DNA of 64,000 bases from Diplosphaera chodatii. Its lineage: Eukaryota; Chlorophyta; Trebouxiophyceae; Prasiolales; Stichococcaceae. The position numbers and the translations under genes are program-made. The notes under the pieces are model-generated. The model did no database searches. It saw only the letters and a list, made by a program, of their open reading frames with translations, and was not told the origin of the DNA. The DNA is taken from the NCBI GenBank assembly GCA_032358165.1, contig JAALGY010000031.1, forward strand, positions 2,728,001-2,792,000. The letters run 5' to 3'. Of the stretch, positions 34,095 through 45,498 are shown piece by piece (position 1 is the stretch's first letter; every line of letters starts with the position of its first letter).

Positions 34095-37000
34095 ATGAAG
34101 TTTGGGTGAGCATACTGCTGATGCATGCTATCCGAGCCATTGCACGGCGAACTCACAAACTCCCATCGGTCACCGAGCATAAGCTGGCATCCACACACTT
34201 GCTGCTGTTGCACAGGAAGTACCTTCTGCAACAACAAGAGAGCCTTCCGTATCCTAAGGATGCGTTCCTGGACTATAAAGGTGCGTTAATCAGAGCTAAG
34301 GCCCTTGGACATGTGTGTGCGGTGAAGGTTGTGAGCAGCTTGCGAAAGATCTGCTGCAGGGGCCGCTTTAAGAGTCGCTTACTCCTCTGACGTCGATTTC
34401 GGCACACACGTGGCATCATGCGTCCGCAGGGCTGAAGGACCGCATTAAAATTGCCACCCGAGATCAGGATGCCAGCGCCGGGGTGGCCTTCAGTCCGCGG
34501 GAGACCTCTCTGTCGGTCAACAGATATCGGACGGAGCAGGAGCAGCACGAGGCCAGCTTCTTTCAGCAGCTGGAGACGGAGGTGGGCGCCTGTTTCGGCT
34601 CTGGGCACCCCAGCTGATGCGGCATGTGACTGGCAGGCTGGCGGTGACTTCAGCAGCGGCAGTCTGGGGCCTGACCAGACAGCCTCACAGTGGCTGCTGC
34701 TGAGCACACGATGAGCAGAGGCTAGCAGCTCCCGCCATGCCGCCGCTCCCCGCTGCCTTACGTCCAGCTCAGCACGTGATGCGCTGGGCGCACCAAGCTG
34801 TGGGGATAACCTTTGTGGCACGAGGCAGGACGTCACCACCACCTCTACTATTCCTCAGCCCAACCGCCGTGTCAACCAAGTGAACCATGCTTGCAGGTGG
34901 CCAAGGTGGGCGCCTTCACATCGCAGCAGGTCACGGAGCTCAGCAGCGAGATCGATGCGCTGCAGCAGAAGGCGGAGGACTCGTCGCCCGGCAGCAGGGA
35001 CGCGCTTACGAAGGTGGGGCGCAGCGGTTTTCCATGCTTCCGCACCCGGGCTGACAGCAGAGCATGCGATCAGCGGGCAGTGGCTAGCTGGCTTGCCTCG
35101 GCGCCCGCAGCAGGCACTGACGCCTTTGGTTTGCCATCTGCTCAGGATGCGAGGCGGATTGGCGAGGCCTTCCTAGCGCTGGTGCGCATCCTCAGCAGGC
35201 GCTGCTTGCCAAGCAATGTCTGCTTCCTGTCTTGCGCAGGCCGTCGCTGGACCAGCCCTGCTACCTTGCTTGACAATGTGTCTGTTGTACAACTGCTGCA
35301 GGAGAAGTATGTTAACCTGAACTACCTGGGCTTCCACAAGGCTGTGAAGAAGCACGACAAGCAGCTGCCCCATGCGCCCTGCCAGCAGTTCTACATGCAC
35401 GTGCTGCGCAACCAGCCCTGGGTCCAGGGTGGGTGTCGAGCATCAGCAGCCTTGAAGCACTGCCGCCTGCAGACAAGCCCAAGTGCATGGCACAACACAA
35501 ACCCACACTGAGATCGTGAGTGCAACCTTCAGTTTCACCCAGCTGCAATACAGTTGTATTGCATCGCGTTGCAGCCCAGGGCGGATAGAGTTGCTCAGGC
35601 ACGCTGCACTGCCTTGCATCGGACCACCTGCTGTCACACTATTTGGTCCATAGTTCTATCGATTCGAAAGTACCTGCTGGTGCAGGGGACCACAGCCACC
35701 TGCTGGACCGCCTCAGCCAGGTGTACAGCCAGCTGCGGGGCCCCGCGCGGTCTTCATCGTCTGAAGACGAGGGGCTGCCCGGCATCACGCTGCTGCGCAC
35801 GGGGTCCGCGGGCGGCTCCCCCAGCATCGTGGGCAGCCCCTTCAGCGGCAGCTACGGCGGCGGGCGCGTCACCAGGAGGTGGGGCGTCTGATCGTGGTTC
35901 GGCGGCAGTCGTGACTTCGAAACCGGGGCTGTTTCGTGCCAGCTGGTGGTGTGTGCGCTCCTGGATCTGACAGCTTTGGATGGCAACATGCTGAGTAGGT
36001 CTCGAGGGCGCGTGTACCAGCCCATGAGCTAAGATCATGTCAATGACCTCCGTACCTGCGCAGGTACTGGGTGCGGACCGTGGATGTGTCAGCCGTCAAG
36101 CACCACGTCCTGCAGCACCTGCCGGTGTCGCCGGCTGTGCCGGTGCGCTGCAGCCCCTGCAGCTGCACACATGCGCTGCTGTCCGCCCGTCCCCTTTGAG
36201 CGGCTGCACATCGAGCGATAGTTATGCAGCTGCTTACATGATGGGCATGAGCCTTAAACCCTGTCAAATGCTGGCCATATATGGCGCTGCATGTGGCGAT
36301 GAGCTCATGCAGCTCAGGCTCACCGGTAGAGCCCGTGTCACCAGGGCCTCTGTCGTACGTCCAGGGGTCGGAGCGCACGGAGCCCTGCTTCGTGAACAGC
36401 GTGTACCTGGACAACTCCAGCCTGGAGCTGTACCACGGGCTGCTGGACAAGAAGCCGGGGGCGACCACCATGCGCATCAGGTGCGGCGCCGACCCCTGCG
36501 ACCCTGAACTCTGACAGTCCACCTGTAGCTGTGCCGCGGCTGCTTGGCAATCTGCCGGGCATGGGCATTCATCGCTTGGGAATGAGGCAGCCATATGCGG
36601 TGGGCAGTCGGGCGCTGAGGCCACGGGCACAGCGACACTGCCGCTTGTGCCCACGCTGCTGGTTTGCCGAGCGGCCTGAACCCGCGCTGCTGTCCCGCAA
36701 CATTCAGCTGCCGTCAGGCGGTCCACTGCCAGGGCGGCCGCCAGTGCCATCCTGATCTTGCACGTGGGGAGCTCGTCATGCAACGCTCACACCCCGCGCC
36801 CAGGTGGTACGGCACCGAGCCGACGGACACGGTGGCGCTGGAGCGGCGCAGCCACACGACCGGGAACGACGCCGACACGCAGTCCCTGGAGCTGCCGGAG
36901 CGCTTCGTGGTGCCCTTCCTCACGGGCACGCTGTCCGAGAAGGACTACATCCGCAACCTGCGCAGCATCCAGGTGGGCGCCTTGGGCCCCCAAGGGGACA

Positions 37001-40000
37001 GGCTCCTCGCCAGCAAGACGCGGCTCGACGGCTGCCTGTGCACCTGCACATGGCAATCTATCGAAGTGCACATGCTCCAGGAGCAGACATGTTGTAGAGG
37101 TAGGAGATGCACAGTGTGAGTGAGCAAGTGTACTGTCAGCTGCGAGCCGGCACCCTGTTGGGGTGCCTCCAGCAGGCCATGGCTCCTTTCGCTTGCTGTA
37201 GCATGTACATGTGTCCCCTGGTGTGTTTCCCGCCTCTGCAGCTGCACAGGGCTCAATGTGGTGTATCAAACCCTACATTCCACCATACCATCTTTCCAGG
37301 AGATGAGCGGGACGGTCAACGAGGCGGAGGTGCGGCGGGCGGCGCAGCTGTTCAGCGACCTCGTGCGCGTGGTGTCTGCCAAGCAGCTGGGCCCCATGCT
37401 GCGGACGCAGGCGCGCCCACCCTGCATCGCTGAGCCGACCCTGGAACAAGCTACCAGCCTCCACCCTCTCTGCGTCAGCGCATCCGTTTTGCAGGGCGTG
37501 CAGGTGTTGCAGGGTGAGCAGGGGTCCGTGCAGCAGCTGCAAATGATCGATGTCGCTTGTCGCTGCACAGGCGATGCGGTCGGCGTACGGCGATGCGCCG
37601 GAGGCGGGCAGCAGCGGCGTGCGGCTGCTGCTGGACACCAACGTGGTCATGGTGAAGGAGAACCCCTACGCCGCCATGGTCTCCGACAGGTGCTGCCGCC
37701 AATCTAATATGCACAGCTGCCGCCATCCGTCTGCAAGCCTTGTTCTTCGATGGTGTCACCCGAGGTGCCAAAACAAGTGCAACCAACCCAGGGCTGACAC
37801 CTGGTCCACTCTTTATCCGCTCAACACCTACACACTTGTGGCGAGTCCCCGCTGAGCCGTGGGCGGTGCCCGCTGCAGGTGGGCGCGCGACCTGAGCCAG
37901 CAGGTGCCCCGCACCGAGGTCACCCGCTTCCCGCACGCGGTGCTGGACATCCAGCTGGACCAGGAGGCGCTGCACCACCCGCCCAAGTGGCTCCAGGCGC
38001 GTGTTCCAGCAGTCAGGTTGTCGGGCTTTGAAGCATCGAGTGTACATCTGCATTTAGTGTAGCGAGCCATGACAGTAGCACTGTAAAGTTGCTGCCCTGC
38101 AGCGGCCCGCAACCACACTAAGAAATTGGAAAGACCACCTGTCAGGCAGTGGTGCGGGTGCGGTGACATCTGGACAATTCTGGGCTCCCTGCTGCAGGAT
38201 CTGTACAGCAGCGGCTACCTCACGGAGCTGCACGCCTTCAGCAAGATGCTGCACGGCGTCGCCACCCTGCTGCCCGACGCGCTGCAGGTGGGTGTCAGGC
38301 TGACAAACTGATTAGCCTGCGGTGTGCTGTGGTGTCGTTGACCTGCGTCTTCGTCCTCATGCGCCATGTTCTGTCCACTGTCATCAAATTGTTGTCGTCA
38401 GATGTCTCACTGCTAGCTGTAACTCTACCGCACTGTGTTGTTTTTCGCAGGCGGTGCCCTACTGGGTGGACGATGAGTCGGTGCGCGCGTCCATGGCTGC
38501 CTCCGGCCCCAGCCCCCCTCGCTCCATTGAGGGGTGCGAATCTGAACCTCGACCTCTGGTCTTGTGGGCTACTGCTGAGTTCGCATAGCACTTTGTGAAG
38601 CGGACAAGATCGGCCATCGGCAACACAGACCTCACCACAGTCCCTGCCCCATCTGCCGCAGGACGGTGCCGCCGATGCAGGCGGCAGGGGCGGGGCTGCC
38701 GCGTGCAACCATGCCGCGGCTGGAGGAGCTCAGCCACCCGCTGCTGGGCGATGCGCCCACCCTGCAGCTGATGACGCCGCCCACCGACATCCCAGGTCTG
38801 TCTTGTTGCTTCATCTGGTCAGGTCACTCCAGTCAGTGTCTGTTCCTGGACTGTTGAGCCGAAGAACTCTCAAGACATAACCATCCCTGCGATTCCTGGT
38901 CAATCAGTGGAGTCCACCCTGCAGTCGTTCCTTGCTCCTCCTGCATTGCAAGCTGTCCGCCGAAGGGTTCAGTATAACAGGCTTCGCATCACGCCCACCC
39001 GCAGGCTTCCAGCAGCGGCGGGACGAGGACGAGCCGAGGGGGCTGCTGGCCTGGTGGTTCCTCAACCGCGAGCGGGAGCACAAGCTGGACTCGCTGGACC
39101 TGCCGCTGCTGGGCGCCTCCAGCGGGTGAGGACCCGTACTGAGGCAACCATGTTTACGAGTCCTGAATGCGCCTCGACTGCTTGCAAGGCATACATGACA
39201 TGTGCTCTTTCACGCATTTGGTTCCGCTCGGGATGACAGAGTTGCTCACACATCAACAACCTAACAACCATGCGTCAGACGGCGGGGCGTGCCGCCCAAG
39301 AACGTGTTCGCCCTGGAGCGCACCTACCTGGCGTGGATCCACATGGCGATCACGGTGGGCGCGGTGGCGGCGGCGCTCGTCGGCGTCGCCGGCGGCAGCA
39401 GCCCCAGCGGCGAGAAGGTGCGCTGCAGCTGGGCAGCCGTCGCCAGTTTGGCGCCCGCCAGAGATGGCATGGGCACATGTTTGATTGCCATGGGCAATCT
39501 TGCACTATGTGACACAGGTACTGCTGTCCTCAACAGGATCAGCAGCAGCAGGATGGTCGTTCGTGACATCAGTCCCCACCGCATGACCTAGGGCAGTATG
39601 TAGTCAATCAGCGCGAGCAGAACGTGTCAATGTCATGCCTTGATCCTTCTGATATCCTGCCGTTTCCGCCCCAGGGCATCGCGCGGTCGACGGATGTGGT
39701 GGCGGCCATCATGCTGCTCATGGCGGCGGCGATCGCGGGCTACGCCATCTTCCTGTACCTGCAGCGCTCCAAGAAGCTGGACCTCATAGGCGACGAGGTG
39801 AGGGGTCATTGCACCTTCGCTGCAGCGCTGCTGTAGGCGCAACAGTGTGTAGGCAAGCAGTCATGCAGCAGTCTGGTTTTCAGCAGATGCGTTTGAGGAC
39901 CTTTCAAAAGGGTCCACTGTTGCAGCCTGCTTTCGATGCTGATAGACTGTGTGCTGTCATGCCTGTGGCAGCCTCCACCCTGCAAGATGGTCTGGACCGA

Positions 40001-40178
40001 CACTGCATCAGTCTCAGGCGGCATTTGAACAACGCAGCTGAATTTTGGACCGAATGTGCAACAGGAGGAGGAGGTGGACCTGGAGGGCAAGGGCACCTGG
40101 GCGATAGCGGGCATCATCGTGCTGTCGCTGTCCGCCATCTTCATCATCTCCCTGGTCGACTTCATCATGTGCCTGTGA
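34095..40178 (+). CDS. VTC4: vacuolar transporter chaperone / polyphosphate polymerase (VTC4-type), 732 aa
   Basis: Makes polyphosphate from ATP and passes it into acidocalcisomes or vacuoles. Exons: 34095-34105, 34216-34280, 34430-34581, 34897-35013, 35146-35181, 35302-35428, 35686-35878, 36064-36124, 36365-36480, 36804-36972, 37300-37410, 37571-37689, 37879-37996, 38198-38287, 38451-38533, 38662-38795, 39005-39125, 39279-39417, 39675-39797, 40065-40178; 2199 nt. Residues 1-170 are SPX: MKFG start, FLDYKGLKDRI, and the basic cluster FHKAVKKHDK that senses inositol pyrophosphate. Residues ~235-500 are the VTC tunnel domain: SVYLDNSSLELYHGLL, GATTMRIRWYG, ALERRSH, VRLLLDTNVVMVKENP, RFPHAVLDIQL, HAFSKMLHG. 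Residues ~605-732 are the DUF202 module with three membrane helices. The length is close to yeast Vtc4. Introns after 37410 and 37996 have GC donors. Confidence 0.93.
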
Positions 40179-41477
40179 GGCGGCGGCCGCCGGCGCTCAG
40201 ATGGCTGGCACGCACGGCGGCAGCAGCACGGCGGCCGTGCCAGCAGACACCTCCAATCCCGCAGCAGCGCGGGTCAGTGGCCAGGTCGTGCAAGATGGCG
40301 GGCTCATGTAGCAGGCAGGAGGACTCTTGTTCTGGCATTCCCTGCCCTGAAGGGTACTGTGCAGCTGTAGTAAGCTGCGGAACACGGCTGTGTGCCCAGT
40401 GGAGCCGGCGGCTCTGCAGGCAGCAGGCAATGCTCATTGAAGCAGAACCAATGGCAGATCAGTTGTGCTGCGGGAGCATGCAGGGGTTACCACAGGCCAG
40501 ACCTGCTTTGCTGGCGGCCCTGATACGCTGCTGTGGGTTGTCAGATGTCAGTTTGGGAACTCCATTGTGTCACTCGTGGCAGGGTTCGTGGGATTCTTCG
40601 GCATTGAGACTGTTCCGCGTCGGCTGTGATTGCATTTGATTTGATTCAATTCAGGCGCATGCAGGTCAGATGCGATCGCTAGCCAAAGGTCACTTCCTGC
40701 TGCTTAGCGGAAGTTGTCTTTTCTTTGTGCCTGCTGCACCCGCCATGACTGCCATGGCAGATTGCTGGGACCAGCAGTGGTGAGGAGGTCGCTGAGGCAG
40801 GAAGAGTGGCAGGTCCCACAGGACGTGCAATGCTGCGGTGTGAGATCCACACTCACTTTCTGCAAGGGTTGCGGCAATGCAGCTGACACAACCGCACCCT
40901 ATGGTCTCATGTCCCAGTTCCATCACCTCACTCGCCTGGCTTCAGACGTGTTCCTCGTCCAGCTGTATACGCACTCAGCGCAAACATGAGAACATATTGG
41001 CATGTCATCAGTACATACTTGAGTACTATGTGTACGGCACAGGCGAGCTGCAATAGAAAATCTGACTCGAAAGTGCCAATGACAGCTGTGAAATACATGT
41101 GCGCACAGTCTTGCCTAGATACAACATCAGTCTATTTGCTGTAATCTCTTTACGTCCAGCACAGTGCTCCCACACCTCAATGACATTTGCCAGCTGTAAA
41201 CTACAGCAACAGTGTTCAGAAGGGTTCTCTAAATGTGCTGCTGTTCGCACTGTGCCAAAGTTAAGGCGTTGTAACGAGTGCTTGAATCAATGCTCCACTG
41301 CTAAGGCATCCCGTCCACTAGCGTCAAGCGTCACCTTGCATCCAAAACTGTGCACAGCGAATGCTGCACGCAGGCGTGCCTGCATCTGTCGAAAAATACG
41401 CTCCCAACTACTATCAATGCGCCAACCTTATTGCGATCGTACGGACCTAGGCAAACTCCCCACCCATGGGGCGGCCT
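40179..41477. other. convergent region between the VTC4 and subtilase 3' ends
   Basis: 1.3 kb without a supported exon. Plus-strand TGTAA signals at 41140, 41195 and 41270 could end VTC4. The sequence around 41000-41400 is more AT-rich than the genes, as expected for UTR and spacer. Confidence 0.45.
41140..41144 (+). promoter_or_regulatory. candidate TGTAA polyadenylation signal (VTC4)
   Basis: First of three plus-strand TGTAA copies (41140, 41195, 41270), about 960 bases after the VTC4 stop. Confidence 0.35.
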
Positions 41478-43388
41478 TCAGCCCTTAGCAGTAGGCTTGG
41501 GCTTGCCACACTTGCCGCCGCATGCCGCCGGCAGCTTCCGGGTGGGCTTGGGCTTTGTCGCACACTTGCCATGGCATGCTGTCGGCAGCGTGCGGGCCGC
41601 CTTGGGTGTTGGCCGGGGCTTTGTCGGCTTGGGCTTCGTCGCACACTTGCCGCCGCATGCCTTTGGAATTGGCTTGGCAGTCGGCTTGGGCGTTGGCTTG
41701 GGCTTTGGTTTTGCCGTGGGCTTTGGTGTTGGCTTTTTTGTCGGTTTCGGAGTCGGTGGAGGCGGCGGCTTCCGCAGCAGGCCCTGTGGCCCAGCTTTAA
41801 TAGCCGCCAGCGCATCGGCAAGACCATGACCGTAGAACGTGTTGATGCCGCCGGTCTTCGTTGTGCAGGTGTCCCCGCCGATGGGCCCTGCAGGGCAGGC
41901 AAGTCTCTGCGCGCTGCCCATGATCGTCGCCGCCACCTTTGCCGGCGTCGGCTGTGCGGTGTCGGGGTACGCTGACCTGATCAGCGCTGCAAGGCCTGCC
42001 ACATGCGGGGTTGCCATGGAGGTGCCCTGCAGGTAGGCGTAGTACGCCCCGTTCTCCTGCACGAAGGTGCTGTCGGAGCTGCTGAAGTCGGCCGGGTAGG
42101 CGCCGAGCACGCCCCCCGTGGGCGAGACGCTGCTGGTCTGACCAAAGTCCCCGCCCGGGGCTGCCACCTGAACGAACAGGGCGCCGACGTTGGAGTAGTA
42201 GGCCTTGACTTTGTTGACGCCGATTGCAGCGACGCCCAGCGTGCCGCTCAGCTCCAGCGGCAGCTGCGGGCAGTTCAGGTCAACGGGCCGGTTCCTGATG
42301 ATGGAGGCGCTGGACACGTTGTTGGGGCTGGTGGAGTCGAACTTGGGGTCGTCCAAATCCTGGCTCTCGTTGCCCACGGCCACAATCACGTCCACGCCCT
42401 TGCCCAGCGCATACTGCACAGCCCTATTCACGGCGGTGACGATGGCGTTCTGCTGCGGGTCGTTCTTGCAGGCGAACAGCCAGGGGTCGGTGTAGTAGCT
42501 GTTGCTGGTGACGTGGACGCCGCTGTCCGCCGCGTGCATGAAGGCGCACACCGTGGCCTCTGGGTAGAAGTACCCCTGGGGGTCCCCCACTTTGATGGCG
42601 GCGATCTTGGCGCGGGGGGCGACGCCCACGATGCCCCGCCCGTTGTCCGCCGCCGCCGCTGCGCTCGCGCACCAGGTGCCATGGCCGTCGTCGTCGTCCC
42701 AGGCAGCGGGGGTCCTGTTCAGCACGCCGCCCACGCAGCTGGCCGAGCGCGTCAGGTCGATGTTGGGCGCCAGGTCTGGGTGCGTCCGGTCGATGCCGGT
42801 GTCCAGGACGCCGATGATGATGCTGCTGCGGCCCTTGGTGAACTCCTGCGCCGCCGGCACGTTCATCTGCTGCATGTCCCACTGCAGCCCCGACAGCGAG
42901 TCGCCCCACGTCGTGCCCGCGGAGCGCTGGTTGATCATGTCCTGCACCGCGCGCCGCTGGCCGTCGGACACGTTGAGGCGCTCGTGCGGCGGCAGCCGCG
43001 CCGGCCGCGCCACGCCTGCGCCCGTGGTCGGGCCCACGCTCTGCAGCCGACTGTCCTTTGCAACGGCGTCGGGGCTGAAGCCCGTGTTCTGGCTGGCTGC
43101 GAGGGCGGTGCCGATCGCCGAGTGCCACGCAAGCAGCGTGCCGCCGGCAGCCTCGACCACTTGCCGCACCTCCTCTTCTGTGACGTCGCCGATGCTGCCC
43201 TCCTCATACACCAGCAGATAGTTTGTGGTCTGCCCCAGCAGCGCCCCCGCCCGCCGCCGCCCGCCGTCCTGCGCCGCGCCGCTGCAGTTCCCCGCCTGAT
43301 CGGCTGCGTGGGCCACGGGCGACAGCAGGGCAGCGGCCGCTACCACCGCCAGCAGCAGCTGCGCAGCGGAGCCGCGGCACTGGCGCAT
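41478..43388 (-). CDS. secreted subtilisin-like serine protease (S8) with Pro/Lys-rich tail, 636 aa
   Basis: Intronless. The ATG at 43388 is preferred because it opens directly into a signal peptide (basic MRQCR, hydrophobic LLLAVVAAAALL, VAHAA); an in-frame ATG at 43442 would add 18 residues. Counted from that upstream ATG, the catalytic triad is Asp214 (GVLDTGID), His254 (DDGHGTWCA) and Ser475 (GTSMATPHVAG). Asn314 in VTSNSYYTDP may help form the oxyanion hole. An I9-like propeptide precedes it (NYLLVYEEGS..EEVRQVV). His254 is followed by Trp where His or another residue is usual. From residue ~555 the tail is Pro/Lys/Thr-rich with three ACxGKC motifs (595, 622, 640), suggesting a wall-attached extracellular enzyme. 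Substrates are unknown; wall-protein processing or a hatching-type role is conceivable. Confidence 0.9.
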   Translation of the reverse strand: MRQCRGSAAQLLLAVVAAAALLSPVAHAADQAGNCSGAAQDGGRRRAGALLGQTTNYLLVYEEGSIGDVTEEEVRQVVEAAGGTLLAWHSAIGTALAASQNTGFSPDAVAKDSRLQSVGPTTGAGVARPARLPPHERLNVSDGQRRAVQDMINQRSAGTTWGDSLSGLQWDMQQMNVPAAQEFTKGRSSIIIGVLDTGIDRTHPDLAPNIDLTRSASCVGGVLNRTPAAWDDDDGHGTWCASAAAAADNGRGIVGVAPRAKIAAIKVGDPQGYFYPEATVCAFMHAADSGVHVTSNSYYTDPWLFACKNDPQQNAIVTAVNRAVQYALGKGVDVIVAVGNESQDLDDPKFDSTSPNNVSSASIIRNRPVDLNCPQLPLELSGTLGVAAIGVNKVKAYYSNVGALFVQVAAPGGDFGQTSSVSPTGGVLGAYPADFSSSDSTFVQENGAYYAYLQGTSMATPHVAGLAALIRSAYPDTAQPTPAKVAATIMGSAQRLACPAGPIGGDTCTTKTGGINTFYGHGLADALAAIKAGPQGLLRKPPPPPTPKPTKKPTPKPTAKPKPKPTPKPTAKPIPKACGGKCATKPKPTKPRPTPKAARTLPTACHGKCATKPKPTRKLPAACGGKCGKPKPTAKG

Positions 43389-44187
43389 GGCGGCTGTTGC
43401 GAGCCTGCTGTGCCGAGCCCCAGCGGCGGCAGCCGGCAGCACGTCAGCAGTCCTGCGACTCTTCTCGAGCTGCCTCCCGTCAACAACAGCACGTTATGCT
43501 CCAGCTCAGTCGGAGCATCAACCAGAGGCACAACGCCGCATGGTCAGCCCACGACGCGTGGAACCTTTCCGTCTTATGCTAGTAGCTGCACACGCCAAGC
43601 GCGAGTCGACGGAGCGGCGACAAACTAGCTGCACGCTGGCTTGAGCGACATCGGGCCCACTAGGTTCCGGACTGGCAACCTTCGCCACGGATTGCGTACG
43701 CAGCTTCCAATTGATACTGTCGGTAATGTTGAGCGATGCTGCAGAAGGAGGTTGGACAGCAACCGCAGCAGTGTGAAGTAGTGAACTCCAGCCAGCTGGG
43801 CGGCAAATCGGCGGTACTGGTGTTACTGCATCATTACCAACGCAGACCTCGAGTAGCACTACCCTGCTTACTTCCCGCAGCTACCTACAGCGCTCCCGAC
43901 TGCAACTCTCAAGTCCCAACGTATCCAAACGGTAAACCTAGCAACCACTGAAGGCAGATCAAGCAAGCAACACATTGACATCATACAGGCAACTGAGCAC
44001 CTTGGGAAACGAAACGACCCCGTCATCACTTCTGCTGATGCAGTCCTCAGCACTGCTATACACTACAGTACTACCCCACCTTGAGCATGGACCAGCCTCA
44101 ACCATCTAAGCGACACAATGGCGGCATTCATGACCCGCTGCTGATATCAGCATCTGCTGGCAACTGGACGGACCCAGGACCTGCTCC
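43389..44187. other. spacer between the subtilase start and the PYD1 3' end
   Basis: 0.8 kb on whose minus strand lie the subtilase promoter and the PYD1 3' UTR. No exon or repeat was recognised. Confidence 0.4.
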
Positions 44188-45498
44188 TCAGCGGTTGCTG
44201 ATCATGGACTCTGACTGCTTCACAAATGCATCACCCTCCCACTCATCGTCCTTGGCAAGGCCGGTTCGTGCACGCTTGGCAGCGATGGCCTCCCGCTGCA
44301 GCCGCACGAGCTCCATGTGCGTCGTGAAGAAGGGCAGCGAGGTGCCGCGAAAGTCCTCGATGCTGTTGAAGCCATGCTGCGTCATGAACTCCTGCAGGCC
44401 GCCGCACAGGGTCTTCACCAGGCTGTAGGAGTGCAGCATGACCCCGGTGCACACCTGGACGGTGTCGGCCCCCAGCAGCAGGAACTCGGCGGCGTCGCGG
44501 CCCGTCTCCACGCCGCCGATGCCGCTGAGCGACTTGCCGCCGTGGAAGTCCTTGCGTATCATCTGCGCGATCGCCATCACCTTGGCGAGCGCGATGGGCT
44601 TGACGGCCTTGCTGGAGTAGCCGCCCGGGGTGGAGTGCCCCTCCACGCACGGCTCCGGCCGCAGCGTGTCCAGGTTGATGCCCATGACGCTGGTGATGGT
44701 GTTGATTGCCGCCACGCCCTCGCACCCTGCGGTCAGAGCGGTGCGGGCAGGCCAGGTGATGTCCGTCACGTTGGGCGTCATCTTGGCCCAGACTGGGATG
44801 GTCGCCTTGGCGTTGATCCAGCCGCACACCTCCTCCAGCAGGTCGCAGTCCTGCCCCATGGCCATGCCCATCTTGCGCTCCGGCATGCCGTGCGGGCAGC
44901 TGAAGTTGATCTCGAAGGCGTCCACACCCGTCGCCTCGCACCGCTCGATGAGCTCCTCCCACGCCGCGCGGTCGTACTCCTCCATGATGGAGGCGATCAG
45001 GATGCGGTCCGGGTACTCGTCCTTGAGCCGCTTGAACTCATCCAGCATCGTCTCCAGTGGCCGGTCGCTGATGAGCTCAATGTTCTCCCAGCCAATGACC
45101 TCACGGTTGTCTGCACGGCCCTTCAGCTTCGCGTAGCGTGGAGTGACATTTACCACCTTCGAGCAGTCTAGCGACACCGTCTTTGCAATGACTGCGCCCC
45201 ACCCCTCATCAAAGGCCTTCTTCATGACTGCATAGTTGGTCCCCGGCGGCCCACTGCCAATCACAAAGGGGTTTGGGAGCTTCAGCCCGTTGACCACAAC
45301 GCTGAGGTCTGGCCCGCTCGTGACCCGCCCATCAACCAGGTCCGCCGCGACCTCGTCAGCCAAGCCACGCTGTACTGCTGCACGCAGACTGCGCAGGGCA
45401 TGCCGCTGCTGCACGTTTGCCCTCCTCGCACCACAGCCTGACGATCGGTGCCAAACGCGTGCAGGTCTATAACCGCTGAGCAGGCTGTGCTGCATCAT
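44188..45498 (-). CDS. PYD1: dihydropyrimidine dehydrogenase (NADP+), PYD1 type, 436 aa
   Basis: FMN-dependent reduction of uracil and thymine, the first step of pyrimidine catabolism. In plants this is a plastid enzyme. Single exon. The first ~60 residues are rich in Arg, Ala and Ser and look like a transit peptide. The catalytic barrel follows: LKLPNPFVIGSGPPGTNY, AVIAKTVSLD, ASIMEEYDRAAWEELI, and the active-site Cys in INFSCPHGMPERKMG. Then come WAKMTPNVTDI, AAINTITSVMGINLD, GGYSSKAVKPIALA, SGIGGVETGRDAAEFLLLGADTVQVCTGVM. Length matches the roughly 426-residue plant PYD1. It lacks the N-terminal Fe-S and NADPH domains of animal DPD, as plant and algal forms do. Confidence 0.93.
   Translation of the reverse strand: MMQHSLLSGYRPARVWHRSSGCGARRANVQQRHALRSLRAAVQRGLADEVAADLVDGRVTSGPDLSVVVNGLKLPNPFVIGSGPPGTNYAVMKKAFDEGWGAVIAKTVSLDCSKVVNVTPRYAKLKGRADNREVIGWENIELISDRPLETMLDEFKRLKDEYPDRILIASIMEEYDRAAWEELIERCEATGVDAFEINFSCPHGMPERKMGMAMGQDCDLLEEVCGWINAKATIPVWAKMTPNVTDITWPARTALTAGCEGVAAINTITSVMGINLDTLRPEPCVEGHSTPGGYSSKAVKPIALAKVMAIAQMIRKDFHGGKSLSGIGGVETGRDAAEFLLLGADTVQVCTGVMLHSYSLVKTLCGGLQEFMTQHGFNSIEDFRGTSLPFFTTHMELVRLQREAIAAKRARTGLAKDDEWEGDAFVKQSESMISNR

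Noticed and set aside
42003..43628. 541-codon plus-strand frame
   Set aside because: Antisense to the intronless subtilase, whose catalytic triad and signal peptide are on the minus strand.
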